From the NCBI GenBank assembly GCA_948473115.1, contig CAOKWI010000020.1, positions 1 to 63,968 of the forward strand: DNA of 63,968 bases, given 5' to 3'. Each line of letters begins with the position of its first letter. Within the stretch, counting starts at the first letter, position 1. Below the pieces are notes generated by a model. That model was not told the DNA's origin. It made no database searches and saw only the letters and a program-made list of their open reading frames with translations. This document shows positions 7,678 to 16,037 of this stretch, piece by piece. Source of the DNA: an uncultured Lachnospiraceae bacterium (lineage in GTDB: Bacteria; Bacillota; Clostridia; Lachnospirales; Lachnospiraceae). The translations under genes were made by a program, and so were the position numbers.

Positions 7678-7834
7678 CCCCGTCATGCCGTCTCCGGCAG
7701 CACAGACAATCCGTGAAACCAAAGCGCAAGGATCGCCTTGGGAAGAATTGCCGACCGGCAATTCTTCGAGGCGAAACTTAGATTTTCTTAGGTTGGGTTC
7801 TTTTCAACCTTAGAAATCTTTTCGCCTTTCACAC
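7678..7834 (-). repeat. structured repeat family 4 (copy 2)
   Basis: This is the uninterrupted partner of 5248-5549. In + strand order it has ATGCCG-TCTC-CGGCA, then GAAGAATTGCCGACCGGCAA with its partner TTC, then an imperfect stem of about 25 bp formed by GGCGAAACTTAGATTT...AGGTTG and CAACCTTAGAAATCT...TTTCGCC around GGTTCTTTT, ending TTTCACAC. It lies directly upstream of tsaE and just after the end of the YcxB-like gene. It could be a terminator, a leader, or simply an inserted repeat. Confidence 0.6.
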
Positions 7835-7835
7835 G

Positions 7836-8312
7836 TTAGCCGCGGATCTTAACTTTGGCAGGGGGCATGTGGGTGGAGATCATCTCCACAACCGCCATTT
7901 TCTGATCTCCCAGCTGTCTCTTGGGAAAAATGGTGGCATTTACCCTGGAGGTATAGAGGATAATGCTTCTTCCGGTGGATACCGCCTTGTGCATATCCCC
8001 CCAGCCCTGCTTTGCCTCCGCCCCGCCCTGCGTGATGGTCAGCCCCTCATCGTCCAGTTTATAATGAAGTGTTTCTTTAAACGCTGGATTATTCAGGATC
8101 TGCTGCCTGCTCTTGATAAACAGGATCCAGGGCAGATACAGAAGCAGCGCCAGTCCGCCGATCAGGAAGATCCACTGGCCCTGCGCCAGCGCCACAATGA
8201 TCATCACCGCCCCCAGTGCGCTCCCCAGTATCCCGGCGGAACTGTTGTAGGAGTGGCGCAGCATATAGTCGTACAGATCGCCTGCTTCAATTTTAATGTC
8301 TAACTCGATCAT
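7836..8312 (-). CDS. YcxB family membrane protein
   Basis: A 158-residue protein with an N-terminal beta segment, two adjacent membrane helices at about residues 24-64, and a C-terminal YcxB-like domain (about residues 80-150) with the family pattern ...GWGDMHKAVSTGRSIILY... and FPKRQL. The function is unknown. The ATG at 8312 has an excellent SD (GGGGAAAGG). An open frame reaching 8468 is only the upstream leader and terminator read through. Confidence 0.75.
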   Translation of the reverse strand: MIELDIKIEAGDLYDYMLRHSYNSSAGILGSALGAVMIIVALAQGQWIFLIGGLALLLYLPWILFIKSRQQILNNPAFKETLHYKLDDEGLTITQGGAEAKQGWGDMHKAVSTGRSIILYTSRVNATIFPKRQLGDQKMAVVEMISTHMPPAKVKIRG

Positions 8313-8420
8313 ATTCCTTTCCCCTTCGAAACGGTATCCCCTGCAGCTTATCCAGTCATGTGCCTGATGGTTTCTTTCCGCTTCCCCGGGAACCGCGGAA
8401 AAACCTTCACAGTTACTTCG

Positions 8421-8451
8421 AAAAAGCGCCTGACTTTCCGGTAGGCGCTTT
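8421..8451 (-). terminator. rho-independent terminator of the ABC efflux operon
   Basis: On the minus strand AAAGCGCCT and AGGCGCTTT form a 9-bp stem around an 11-base loop and run into TTTTT. It lies about 50 bp after the permease stop at 8504, so it ends the three-gene operon. Confidence 0.75.
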
Positions 8452-8503
8452 CCCTTTTCTCTATGCAATTTTACTCTATAAAACCTGAAAAAGCAAGTCT
8501 TTC

Positions 8504-9718
8504 TTACTCATGGCGCAATGCCTCGATGGGGCTCAGCTTCGCCGCTTTTCTGGCGGGATAGATACCAAAGAAAATGCCCACCGCCGAGGAGAAGAGGCTC
8601 GCCCCCAGCACCGTGCTCAGGTTCACCTTTGCGGTGAATCCTATCAGGGAGCAGACGCCGTAAGCGCCCGTCACGCCGATAAGGATGCCTATGATGCCGC
8701 CCAGCAGTGTGATGATGGCAGATTCCGACAGAAACTGCAGCAGAATAGAGTTCGTCCTGGCTCCCAGGGATTTACGGATACCGATCTCCCTGGTCCGCTC
8801 CGTCACAGACACCAGCATGATGTTCATGACGCCGATTCCGCCCACCAGCAGTGAGATAGCCGCCACAAACACCACGAATATGGTGATATAGCTGAGGATC
8901 TCATCCATCTGGCTCATATAGTCGTTAAAGTTTTCCACCGAGATCGCATTCATCCCGCGGACGTTATGCCTGTTTTCCATCAGCCGCACCGTGTCCTGGG
9001 CCACCTGATTCGCATATTCCGCGCTGTCTGCGATGATCAGCAGGTCACTGTTCTCAATCCAAAATCCATAGTGGGCAGTGAGAACCGAGAGCGGAGCCTC
9101 CATAGTCACAATATTGCTTCCCATCATACCTCCCAGCATGGAAGCATTGTCCTGCCGGATACCGATGATCGTAAACTCCTGTTCTTCACCATACAGCGCA
9201 AAGTCAAAGGTCATGCCGATCACATTGGTGGTTCCAAACAGTGTCTTCGCGCTACTTTCCGTAATGACACAGACCCTGTTCGCCGAATAATAATCATTCT
9301 CGTCAAAATAGCGTCCTTTGATCACCGGATCCTTGCTGGAATACTCCAGACCGGGCATACCGAAAGTCGCCGATGCAGTAAAGATCCCCTTCCGGCCAGA
9401 CGCCGAACCCTGCCACCCGTAGTTCGGCGTAACAGCCTTTACATGGGGCACCTTCTCCAGGATCGCCTCGATATCTTCATCCGTAAAAGTCACGCTGATT
9501 CCCGAGTCATTATTGCCGTTGGAATAAATATAAAGCTGTCCGCCCGCCATATTGTTCAACTCATCATTGATACCGCCCTTGACGCCGTTACCAATGGAAA
9601 TAATCATAATAACAGATGATATTCCAATGATGATACCAAGCATAGTCAAAATGGATCGACCTTTATTACTCCGTATGTTCATCAGGGCAATTTTAATATA
9701 TTCCCATACCTGTGCCAT
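8504..9718 (-). CDS. MacB-type ABC transporter permease
   Basis: A 404-residue permease with one N-terminal membrane helix (about 20-40), a large extracellular domain (about 45-275) and three C-terminal helices, as in MacB/YvrN. The signatures are SILTMLGIIIGISSVIMI at the N-terminus and GGIGVMNIMLVSVTERTREI followed by GIRKSLGA before the last helices. It exports peptides, lipids or drugs in concert with the ATPase and adaptor encoded just upstream. The SD is AGGAGG, 6 bp from the ATG, and the gap to the adaptor gene is 17 bp. Confidence 0.92.
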   Translation of the reverse strand: MAQVWEYIKIALMNIRSNKGRSILTMLGIIIGISSVIMIISIGNGVKGGINDELNNMAGGQLYIYSNGNNDSGISVTFTDEDIEAILEKVPHVKAVTPNYGWQGSASGRKGIFTASATFGMPGLEYSSKDPVIKGRYFDENDYYSANRVCVITESSAKTLFGTTNVIGMTFDFALYGEEQEFTIIGIRQDNASMLGGMMGSNIVTMEAPLSVLTAHYGFWIENSDLLIIADSAEYANQVAQDTVRLMENRHNVRGMNAISVENFNDYMSQMDEILSYITIFVVFVAAISLLVGGIGVMNIMLVSVTERTREIGIRKSLGARTNSILLQFLSESAIITLLGGIIGILIGVTGAYGVCSLIGFTAKVNLSTVLGASLFSSAVGIFFGIYPARKAAKLSPIEALRHE

Positions 9719-9735
9719 ACTAACCTCCTGTCACC

Positions 9736-11523
9736 CTATTGTGCGGGTATGACCGTCACAGGCATACCTTCCTCCAGGTTTGAATAGGACGTCACTATGA
9801 TCACGTCTTCCTCCGTGATGCCTTCCAGCACCTCCGTATATGTATCGGTAGAAATCCCGCAGACAATGGGTTTCTTTACTACGATGCCGTTTTCCACCAC
9901 GTACAGGAAATCGCCTTCCTTATCCGCATTGATGGCCTCCACCGGGATCATCAGGGTATTCTCCGCTTTCTTGGTGTACACAGTAAGCTTTGCGTCCATG
10001 CCCAGGATAATCCTGTCGTCAGGCGCCAGCAAATGTACTTCCACCCCTACCATGGGCGTATTGGACGTATTTATTTCCGCCATACGGTTGATTTTGCTGA
10101 TCTCGCCCTCATAGACTGTCCCTGAAATGGTCACATCCACCTTCTGGCCGATCTCCAGCTTTTCCAGGTCGTACTTGGAGGCGGAGAAGATGACCTTCAC
10201 ATTCTCGCTGCTCTCCAGCGTCATCAGATGGGCTCCGTTGCTCACCCCGGAGCCGGAGACCGCGGTACATTCCGTGATGATGCCTGCGTATGCCGCGCAG
10301 ATGCCGCTTTTCGCCTGCTCAAAGTCCTCCTCGGACTCCTGGTAGGTAATCCCTGCAAGTTCCTTATCCGCATTGTAGGAAGCCCTGTCATAGGAATCAA
10401 ACACCGTATTTTCCGTGGAGCTCTTCTGTCCCTCCATTTCCGCCTTATAGGATTCATAGTGCTGCAGCAGTTCTTGCGCGTCCGTTATCTTCCTCTGGAG
10501 ATCCGCCACATAATCCGAATTGTTGGCTGTTGCGGACACATATTCATTGTTGGAAAGCGCATTATTGATATTCGAGGCTTCTTTTTCCTTTTCCGCTATC
10601 TTATTTTGAAGTTCCGCAATCTGATTCCTGAGTTCCGCGATCTGTGCCTCCAGCTGGGTGGTGTCAGCTGCGGCCGGCGCGGTGGCTGCTCCGTCCGATC
10701 CGCCGCCGGGTGTCCCTGCCGCATCCGGTTCAGCAGTGGCCCCGTCCGGCGCCCCTGCCGTATCAGATCCGTTTCCGGTCCCGCCTGCTTCCTCCTGCGA
10801 AGCCGCCGGCGGCTGTTCCATCAGTGCTTTCAGTTCCGCCTCCCGTGCCTCCAGTTCCGCCTGCAGCGCTTTCTGCTGGACGGATAAGCTTTCCAGTTCG
10901 CTTGTATTTTCCCGCATGGAATTGGTCAGGTTCATCCTCTCCTCCGCCAATGCGTTGCTGGTATGCCGCTGGCTGTCGCTCAATTCATTCTGCAGGTCCC
11001 TTAAATACGCCTTTGTATCTTCGATCTGCCTGTTTAACACATCCAGATTAACGGTCGCTTCATTCAGCTTTGCCTGGTTCCGGGCATTATCGGACATGGC
11101 GCTGCTGTAATTGGCATTGCTCTTCTCGTATTGCAGTTCGGACTGGCGCATACTGTTTTCCATTTGTGCCATATCATAAGTGGCCAGGAGTTCGCCTGCT
11201 TCCACTGCATCTCCGGCCGCCACATTCACAGATTCCAGTATGCCGCTCACCGGGGCAAAAATCACGCTTACCTCCTCGCTTTTCACTGTGCCATTGGTGT
11301 TGATGCTCTCCTGGAGATCCCCCCTGACCGCATTGGCCGTGGTCACTACAGCGCCTGCGCTGCCGCCGGAAGAGCAGGCGGCCACCCTGACTATAACAAA
11401 CAGCACAATGACCACTGCAATAATAATCGGCGCCTTCTTTCTCTTTTTCTTAGGTTTTGCGGTCTTGATCTCTGTGCCTGGCTCCACTGCGCCGGCCTCC
11501 CCGTGCTTATTTTTCCTTTTCAT
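9736..11523 (-). CDS. HlyD/MacA-like efflux adaptor subunit
   Basis: A 595-residue periplasmic-adaptor-type protein. A basic N-terminus is followed by one membrane helix (about 28-48), a split lipoyl domain, a very long coiled coil interrupted by a Gly/Ala/Pro/Asp-rich low-complexity stretch (about 240-285), and C-terminal beta-barrel and membrane-proximal domains. It is longer than usual for Gram-positive MacA-like proteins because of the long coiled coil. The ATG at 11523 follows GGACGGGGAG. It is the middle gene of the ATPase-adaptor-permease operon. Confidence 0.9.
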   Translation of the reverse strand: MKRKNKHGEAGAVEPGTEIKTAKPKKKRKKAPIIIAVVIVLFVIVRVAACSSGGSAGAVVTTANAVRGDLQESINTNGTVKSEEVSVIFAPVSGILESVNVAAGDAVEAGELLATYDMAQMENSMRQSELQYEKSNANYSSAMSDNARNQAKLNEATVNLDVLNRQIEDTKAYLRDLQNELSDSQRHTSNALAEERMNLTNSMRENTSELESLSVQQKALQAELEAREAELKALMEQPPAASQEEAGGTGNGSDTAGAPDGATAEPDAAGTPGGGSDGAATAPAAADTTQLEAQIAELRNQIAELQNKIAEKEKEASNINNALSNNEYVSATANNSDYVADLQRKITDAQELLQHYESYKAEMEGQKSSTENTVFDSYDRASYNADKELAGITYQESEEDFEQAKSGICAAYAGIITECTAVSGSGVSNGAHLMTLESSENVKVIFSASKYDLEKLEIGQKVDVTISGTVYEGEISKINRMAEINTSNTPMVGVEVHLLAPDDRIILGMDAKLTVYTKKAENTLMIPVEAINADKEGDFLYVVENGIVVKKPIVCGISTDTYTEVLEGITEEDVIIVTSYSNLEEGMPVTVIPAQ

Positions 11524-11555
11524 ACTCCCCGTCCTTTCTGATTTCATCGCAGCCC

Positions 11556-12317
11556 TTAATTGGCGCTGGCGGCAATCTGTTGCGTCATCGCCTTACCCAT
11601 CATTCCAAGGCTGTTCCCCGTCATTTCACTGTCGGCTCCCGTAGTGTCCGCTTCAATGTGTCCATCCCTGATCTTGATCACGCGCTTTGCCTTGGCGGCG
11701 ATCTCGTTGTCGTGGGTGATCAGGATAACGGTTCTGCCTTCTTCATATAGTTCCCTGAGGATCCCCATGATTTCCTGTGTGGAGTGGGAATCCAGATTAC
11801 CTGTGGGCTCATCCGCGAGGATAATGGGCGGCGCCTGCGCAATCGCCCTGGCAATTGCCACCCTCTGCTGCTGTCCGCCGGACATTTCAGCAGGCTTATG
11901 ATCCATGCGGTGCTCCAATCCTACCTTTTCCAACGCTTTCCTTGCCAGTTCCATACGCTGCGCCTTGCCCACTCCCCTGTAGATCAGGGGCAGTTCCACA
12001 TTTTCAATGGCCGTCAGGTTAGGGATCAGGTTAAACCCCTGAAAAATGAAACCGATCTCCCTGTTCCTGATATCGGAAAGTTCATCATCATCCAGTTCCG
12101 AAACGTTCTGCCCGTGCAGCCGGTACAGGCCGCTGGTAGGCACATCCAGGCAGCCCAGCATATTCATCAGCGTGGATTTCCCACTGCCGGACTGGCCTAT
12201 AATGGCAACATACTCCCCCTCGTCGATATTTACGCTGACATGGTCCAGCGCCCGCACCTCATTTTCACCGGGATTATAGACCTTACATACATCCCTGATC
12301 TCGACCAGTGCACCCAT
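11556..12317 (-). CDS. MacB/LolD-type ABC transporter ATPase
   Basis: A 253-residue ATPase with Walker A GQSGSGKST, Q-loop FIFQGFNL, signature SGGQQQRVAIARA, Walker B ILADEPTGNLD and switch His in LITHD. After the normal end of the domain it carries a tail of about 30 residues rich in Thr, Met and Gly (from ADTTGADSEM). The ATG at 12317 follows GGGGAAAGGGG. It is the first gene of the operon, with a strong promoter 55-85 bp upstream. Confidence 0.93.
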   Translation of the reverse strand: MGALVEIRDVCKVYNPGENEVRALDHVSVNIDEGEYVAIIGQSGSGKSTLMNMLGCLDVPTSGLYRLHGQNVSELDDDELSDIRNREIGFIFQGFNLIPNLTAIENVELPLIYRGVGKAQRMELARKALEKVGLEHRMDHKPAEMSGGQQQRVAIARAIAQAPPIILADEPTGNLDSHSTQEIMGILRELYEEGRTVILITHDNEIAAKAKRVIKIRDGHIEADTTGADSEMTGNSLGMMGKAMTQQIAASAN

Positions 12318-12352
12318 TGTGATCCCCTTTCCCCTTACTGTTTTGTATTGCT

Positions 12353-12400
12353 GTACTAATGTATTGTATGTATAGTACAACGTCATTTTCCATATGTCAA
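12353..12400 (-). promoter_or_regulatory. promoter and palindromic operator of the ABC efflux operon
   Basis: On the minus strand -35 TTGACA (12395-12400), 17 bp, and -10 TACTAT (12372-12377). Overlapping the -10 is an inverted repeat GTACTA-N14-TAGTAC (12353-12378). GntR regulators of the YtrA type are known to use GTACTA...TAGTAC half-sites, so a regulator of that kind may act here. None is encoded in the window. Confidence 0.65.
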
Positions 12401-12618
12401 TATGCAGATGGAAAATTTTTTCGAAGATACTATATCAGGCTTTACTAAAAAGTTTCCACATGTTTTTCTTAAAAATTTCTAAAGAAAAATCGTCCCCAAA
12501 GTTGAGAACGATCTTCCTGTGTCCAGCATTTCCTTAAAATATTGTTTCCTTAATATATTGATTCCTCTGAATGCTTCCCTTTAAGATGCTTCTTGCCCTG
12601 ATTGCTGTTTCCTGAATA

Positions 12619-13356
12619 CTATTTCTTATGTCCGGATTTAATAATCGGGCTTAAAGGCTTGTAGATCAGCAGTGTCACCAGGGATACGCCTGCTCCCTTT
12701 ATCAAATTCATGGGTGCCACACATGCAGCCACAAAGCTTACGATACTGCCTTCCCTGGCCAGGGGGTTCACCGCGGTTCCCATGGCCAGCAGCTGATCCA
12801 GCGGAATACCGTACAATTTGGAGAAGGCAGGGAGCAGATAGATGGCGTTAAAGGCCGTCCCAAAGACGGTCATGATCAGTGTGCCTGTGATACAGGCAAA
12901 AATGGCGCTTTTCTTATTTTTCCGGAAAGCATAGATAACGGAAGCGGGAAGGATAAGGCTGCATCCTATCACAAAGTTCGCCAGGTCTCCCACAAAGGCT
13001 GTGCTGGTTCCCTTGATCAGCAGCTTCAGCATAATTTTCACAAATTCCATCATAACGCCTGCCGCAGGCCCGAAAGCAAATGTTCCCACCAGGATAGGAA
13101 GTTCACTGAAATCCAGTTTGTAAAAGCCGGGGGCAAAAGGCAGCGGGAAATCAAACAGGTGCAGGATCATGGCGATCGCCGAGAACATGCCGGTCATAGC
13201 CACTTTTCTGGTACTAAAAATGGGCTCGCTGACACCGTTTTTTTTCTGAGCCGCCTTCTCCAGCAGCACTGCCGCCACAAACATGACGGCAATGATGGCC
13301 AGGAAGCTGAGCACATAGGCAAGGTTTTGAGATACATTTTCAAATAATCCGTTCAT
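12619..13356 (-). CDS. ribU: ECF transporter riboflavin-binding S component
   Basis: A 245-residue membrane protein with about six helices, belonging to the RibU family of substrate-binding subunits that use a shared energizing module. The family pattern is seen in MFSAIAMILHLFDFPLPF, YKLDFSELPILVGTFAFGP and GTAFNAIYLLPAF. The ATG at 13356 is selected because GGAGG lies 6 bp before it. An FMN riboswitch with a terminator precedes the gene, which confirms flavin as the substrate class. The shared EcfA/T genes are elsewhere. Confidence 0.93.
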   Translation of the reverse strand: MNGLFENVSQNLAYVLSFLAIIAVMFVAAVLLEKAAQKKNGVSEPIFSTRKVAMTGMFSAIAMILHLFDFPLPFAPGFYKLDFSELPILVGTFAFGPAAGVMMEFVKIMLKLLIKGTSTAFVGDLANFVIGCSLILPASVIYAFRKNKKSAIFACITGTLIMTVFGTAFNAIYLLPAFSKLYGIPLDQLLAMGTAVNPLAREGSIVSFVAACVAPMNLIKGAGVSLVTLLIYKPLSPIIKSGHKK

Positions 13357-13436
13357 ATTTTCCTCCATTCCGGTTTCCGTCCCGCCGTTTGTTCCGGGAC
13401 TGTTTCTTTGCAGGAAAATTCTTCAACACAAGAAAA

Positions 13437-13458
13437 CCCTGAATCCAAAGATCCAGGG
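13437..13458 (-). terminator. riboswitch expression-platform terminator
   Basis: On the minus strand the stem CCCTGGATC/GATTCAGGG (one bulge) is followed by TTTTCTT. It sits between the FMN aptamer and the ribU start, where it would stop transcription when FMN is bound. Confidence 0.75.
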
Positions 13459-13512
13459 TCAAATTTTCTCGCATCGTCATAACCAGTAGCCGTTTTTGCC
13501 ACTGATAACAAC

Positions 13513-13679
13513 TGTTCTTCTTTCATCCAGACTATACTGTTGGTTCCGGACTTTCACCGGATCAGCCGTAACACTTGAGACCATGCCGACACCCGAAAAT
13601 AATGTCTGGGCGGCATCTCCTCCTGCCACGGGTCGCGGACTTTACCGCCAGTAGGGAATTGCACCCGACCCTGAAGAAT
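13513..13679 (-). promoter_or_regulatory. FMN riboswitch (RFN element)
   Basis: The conserved RFN blocks are present in order on the minus strand: ATTCTTCAGGGTCGGGTGCA, then ATTCCCTACTGGCGGTAAAG, GTCCGCGACCC, a variable arm, CTGATCCGGTGAAAGTCCGG and AACCAACAGTATAGTCTGGA followed by TGAAAGAAGAA. All six helices of the aptamer can be drawn. It controls ribU, 320 bp downstream in total. Confidence 0.95.
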
Positions 13680-13756
13680 TTTGCCTTATTTACATCAAGT
13701 ATTATAACGCGCTTTTGTGTTGAAAGCAAGGCCTTTTCCAAAAAGGAAATAAAGAC

Positions 13757-13785
13757 TTTACACTCTTTTCACAATCCGCTATAAT
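13757..13785 (+). promoter_or_regulatory. promoter of the 51-residue protein gene
   Basis: -35 TTTACA (13757-13762), spacer 17 bp, perfect -10 TATAAT (13780-13785). The start codon follows 48 bp later. Confidence 0.7.
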
Positions 13786-13832
13786 AAATGTACTAAACGA
13801 AACAGCTGCATCAATTAAAGGATGGTGGAAGG

Positions 13833-13988
13833 ATGGTAAAAGATATGGGAATGACAAATAAGCAATTTCAGGGTTTTATAAGGCTTGCCCTGGAACTGCT
13901 CGAAAAGGCGTTACAAAAATCACCTGACAACGAAGAGCTTAGGAAAGTAAGAGATATTTTTCAGTCAATGCTGGAAGATGGTAATTAA
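13833..13988 (+). CDS. small helical protein of unknown function
   Basis: A 51-residue reading frame, MVKDMGMTNKQFQGFIRLAL... ending ...MLEDGN. It has its own strong promoter, an SD (GGTGGAAGG) before the ATG and a terminator hairpin immediately after the stop, so it is very likely expressed. The sequence predicts two amphipathic helices (about residues 8-29 and 33-48) and no cysteines or membrane segment. Similar short proteins with TNKQF-F-IRL motifs occur in Lachnospiraceae, as far as I recall, without assigned function. Confidence 0.75.
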   Translation: MVKDMGMTNKQFQGFIRLALELLEKALQKSPDNEELRKVRDIFQSMLEDGN

Positions 13989-14015
13989 GGAAGCGCTGAT
14001 TTCATCAGCGCTTCC
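13989..14015 (+). terminator. terminator hairpin after the small protein gene
   Basis: GGAAGCGCTGAT-TTC-ATCAGCGCTTCC is a perfect 12-bp stem followed by TCT. It lies between convergent genes and could serve both strands. Confidence 0.65.
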
Positions 14016-14056
14016 TCTGCGTCAGCTATTATCCCATCCAGAAATTTATCCGGAAT

Positions 14057-15991
14057 TTACTGCGCCATGGCGTTGCCTGTGTACAGCTGGTAATACTTGC
14101 CCTTCTGCTCGATCAGCTGGTCGTGGGTTCCCCTCTCAATGATACGTCCCTGCTCCAGCACAATGATGCAGTCGCTGTTCTTGACTGTAGAAAGCCTGTG
14201 GGCGATCACAAAGTTGGTCCTGCCTTTCATCAGCGCGTCCATGCCCCGCTGTACCAGCTTCTCCGTTCTGGTATCAATGGAGCTGGTCGCCTCATCCAGG
14301 ATCAGTACGGGCGGATCCGCTATCGCTGCCCGGGCAATGGCCAGCAGCTGTCTCTGCCCCTGGCTCAGGTTTGCGCCATCCCCCCGGAGCATGGTATTGT
14401 AGCCGTCGGGAAGACGCCGGATAAATCCGTCCGCGTTGGCCAGCATGGCAGCCCGCACAACTTCTTCATTGGTGGCGTCCAGCTTCCCATAACGGATGTT
14501 TTCCATAACCGTTCCGGTAAACAGATGGGTATCCTGAAGAACGATCCCCAGGGAACGCCGCAGATCATTTTTCTTGATTTTATTTACGTTAATACCATCG
14601 TAGCGAATCTTTCCATCCTGGATATCATAAAAGCGGTTGATCAGGTTGGTGATGGTAGTCTTTCCCGCGCCGGTGGCGCCCACGAATGCTATCTTCTGTC
14701 CCGGCTTCGCGTACAGTACAATATCATGAAGGATCATCTTCTCATCCGTATAGCCAAAGTCCACATGGTCAAAGACCACATCCCCCCGCAGTTCCTGATA
14801 CGTGGTGGTATCGTCCGCCTTGTGGTAGTGCTTCCACGCCCAGAGGCCGGTTCTCTCCGTACTTTCCTCCAGCTTTCCCCTGTCATTTCTCACAGCGTTC
14901 ACCAGTTCCACATATCCGTCGTCCACCTCAGGCGTTTCATCCATCAGCTTGAAGATACGGTCCGCGCCCGCCAAAGCCATGATGATACTGTTGAACTGCA
15001 TACTGATCTGGTTGATGGGCATGCTGAAAGACTTGTTCAGTGTCAGGAAGCTTGCCAGGTTGCCCAGGGTAAGCCCCGACACGCCGGTGATGGCAAGGAT
15101 TCCTCCCGACACCGCACAGATCACGTAGCTTAAATTGCCCAGCTGGGCGTTCACGGGTCCCATGATATTGGCAAACTTGTTCGCCCTGTAGGCGCTGTCG
15201 CACAGCTGGTCATTCAACTCATTAAACTGCGCCAGGCTCTCTTCCTCATGGCAGAATACCTTTACCACTTTCTGCCCGGTCATGGTTTCCTCGATGCAGC
15301 CGTTTAGTTTGCCCAGATCCTTCTGCTGTGCCAGGAAGAAACGGCTGCTCTGGGAACCGATCTTCTTAGCCGCCAGGATCATGACCGCCACCATCAGCAG
15401 GGTGATCACTGTCAGCGGGATATCCAGCACGATCATGGACACAAGGGTGCTTACCACCGTGATCCCGCTGTTCAGGAACTGCGGAATGCTCTGGCTGATC
15501 ATCTGCCGCATGGTGTCGATATCATTGGTGTACAGGGACATGATGTCGCCGTGGGCGTGGGTGTCAAAATATTTGATAGGAAGTGTTTCCATCTTTTCAA
15601 ACAGATCGTCACGCAGATGTTTCATGGTTCCCTGGGCAATCACGATCATGAGCCTGGACTGGGTAAAGGAAGCAGCCACTCCCAGCCCGTAAAAGCAGGC
15701 CACCCTGGCGATGGCCCACGCCAAAGGGCTGAAATCAGGGTTCTGGTTTCCCAGCATGGGAACAATGTAATCGTCAATCAGGGTTCCTATAAACAAGGTT
15801 CCCTGCAAGGTACAGAGCACGGTGGTGAAAATGCAGATCACTACCACCACCCACTGGATCGCGTAATCCTTAAAGGTATAGCCCAGCATCCTCTTTAAAA
15901 GTCTGCCGGGATTCTCTATCTTAGGTCTGGAGCCTCTCATGCCGCGGGGGCCGGGTCCCTGATTTACTTTCGGTTTTCTCTCTTCCGCCAT
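14057..15991 (-). CDS. ABC exporter half-transporter, catalytically competent subunit
   Basis: A 644-residue fused membrane and ATPase protein. Six membrane helices lie at about residues 45-330 and the NBD at about 400-640. Walker A is GATGAGKTT, the signature LSQGQRQLLAIARA, Walker B ILDEATSSID and switch His in VIAHRLS, all intact. It pairs with the product of the upstream gene as a heterodimeric multidrug-type exporter (BmrCD/LmrCD-like). The start at 15991 follows GGAGG in the recurrent leader. The gap to its partner gene is 46 bp. Confidence 0.92.
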   Translation of the reverse strand: MAEERKPKVNQGPGPRGMRGSRPKIENPGRLLKRMLGYTFKDYAIQWVVVVICIFTTVLCTLQGTLFIGTLIDDYIVPMLGNQNPDFSPLAWAIARVACFYGLGVAASFTQSRLMIVIAQGTMKHLRDDLFEKMETLPIKYFDTHAHGDIMSLYTNDIDTMRQMISQSIPQFLNSGITVVSTLVSMIVLDIPLTVITLLMVAVMILAAKKIGSQSSRFFLAQQKDLGKLNGCIEETMTGQKVVKVFCHEEESLAQFNELNDQLCDSAYRANKFANIMGPVNAQLGNLSYVICAVSGGILAITGVSGLTLGNLASFLTLNKSFSMPINQISMQFNSIIMALAGADRIFKLMDETPEVDDGYVELVNAVRNDRGKLEESTERTGLWAWKHYHKADDTTTYQELRGDVVFDHVDFGYTDEKMILHDIVLYAKPGQKIAFVGATGAGKTTITNLINRFYDIQDGKIRYDGINVNKIKKNDLRRSLGIVLQDTHLFTGTVMENIRYGKLDATNEEVVRAAMLANADGFIRRLPDGYNTMLRGDGANLSQGQRQLLAIARAAIADPPVLILDEATSSIDTRTEKLVQRGMDALMKGRTNFVIAHRLSTVKNSDCIIVLEQGRIIERGTHDQLIEQKGKYYQLYTGNAMAQ

Positions 15992-16037
15992 ACTTAACCT
16001 CCTATTCCAGTTCCGTCTCTTCACTTCCGCCTAAATT

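Noticed and set aside
13437..13679. Other riboswitch classes (TPP, cobalamin) upstream of the transporter gene
   Set aside because: All conserved blocks fit the FMN element and the downstream gene is a RibU homologue.
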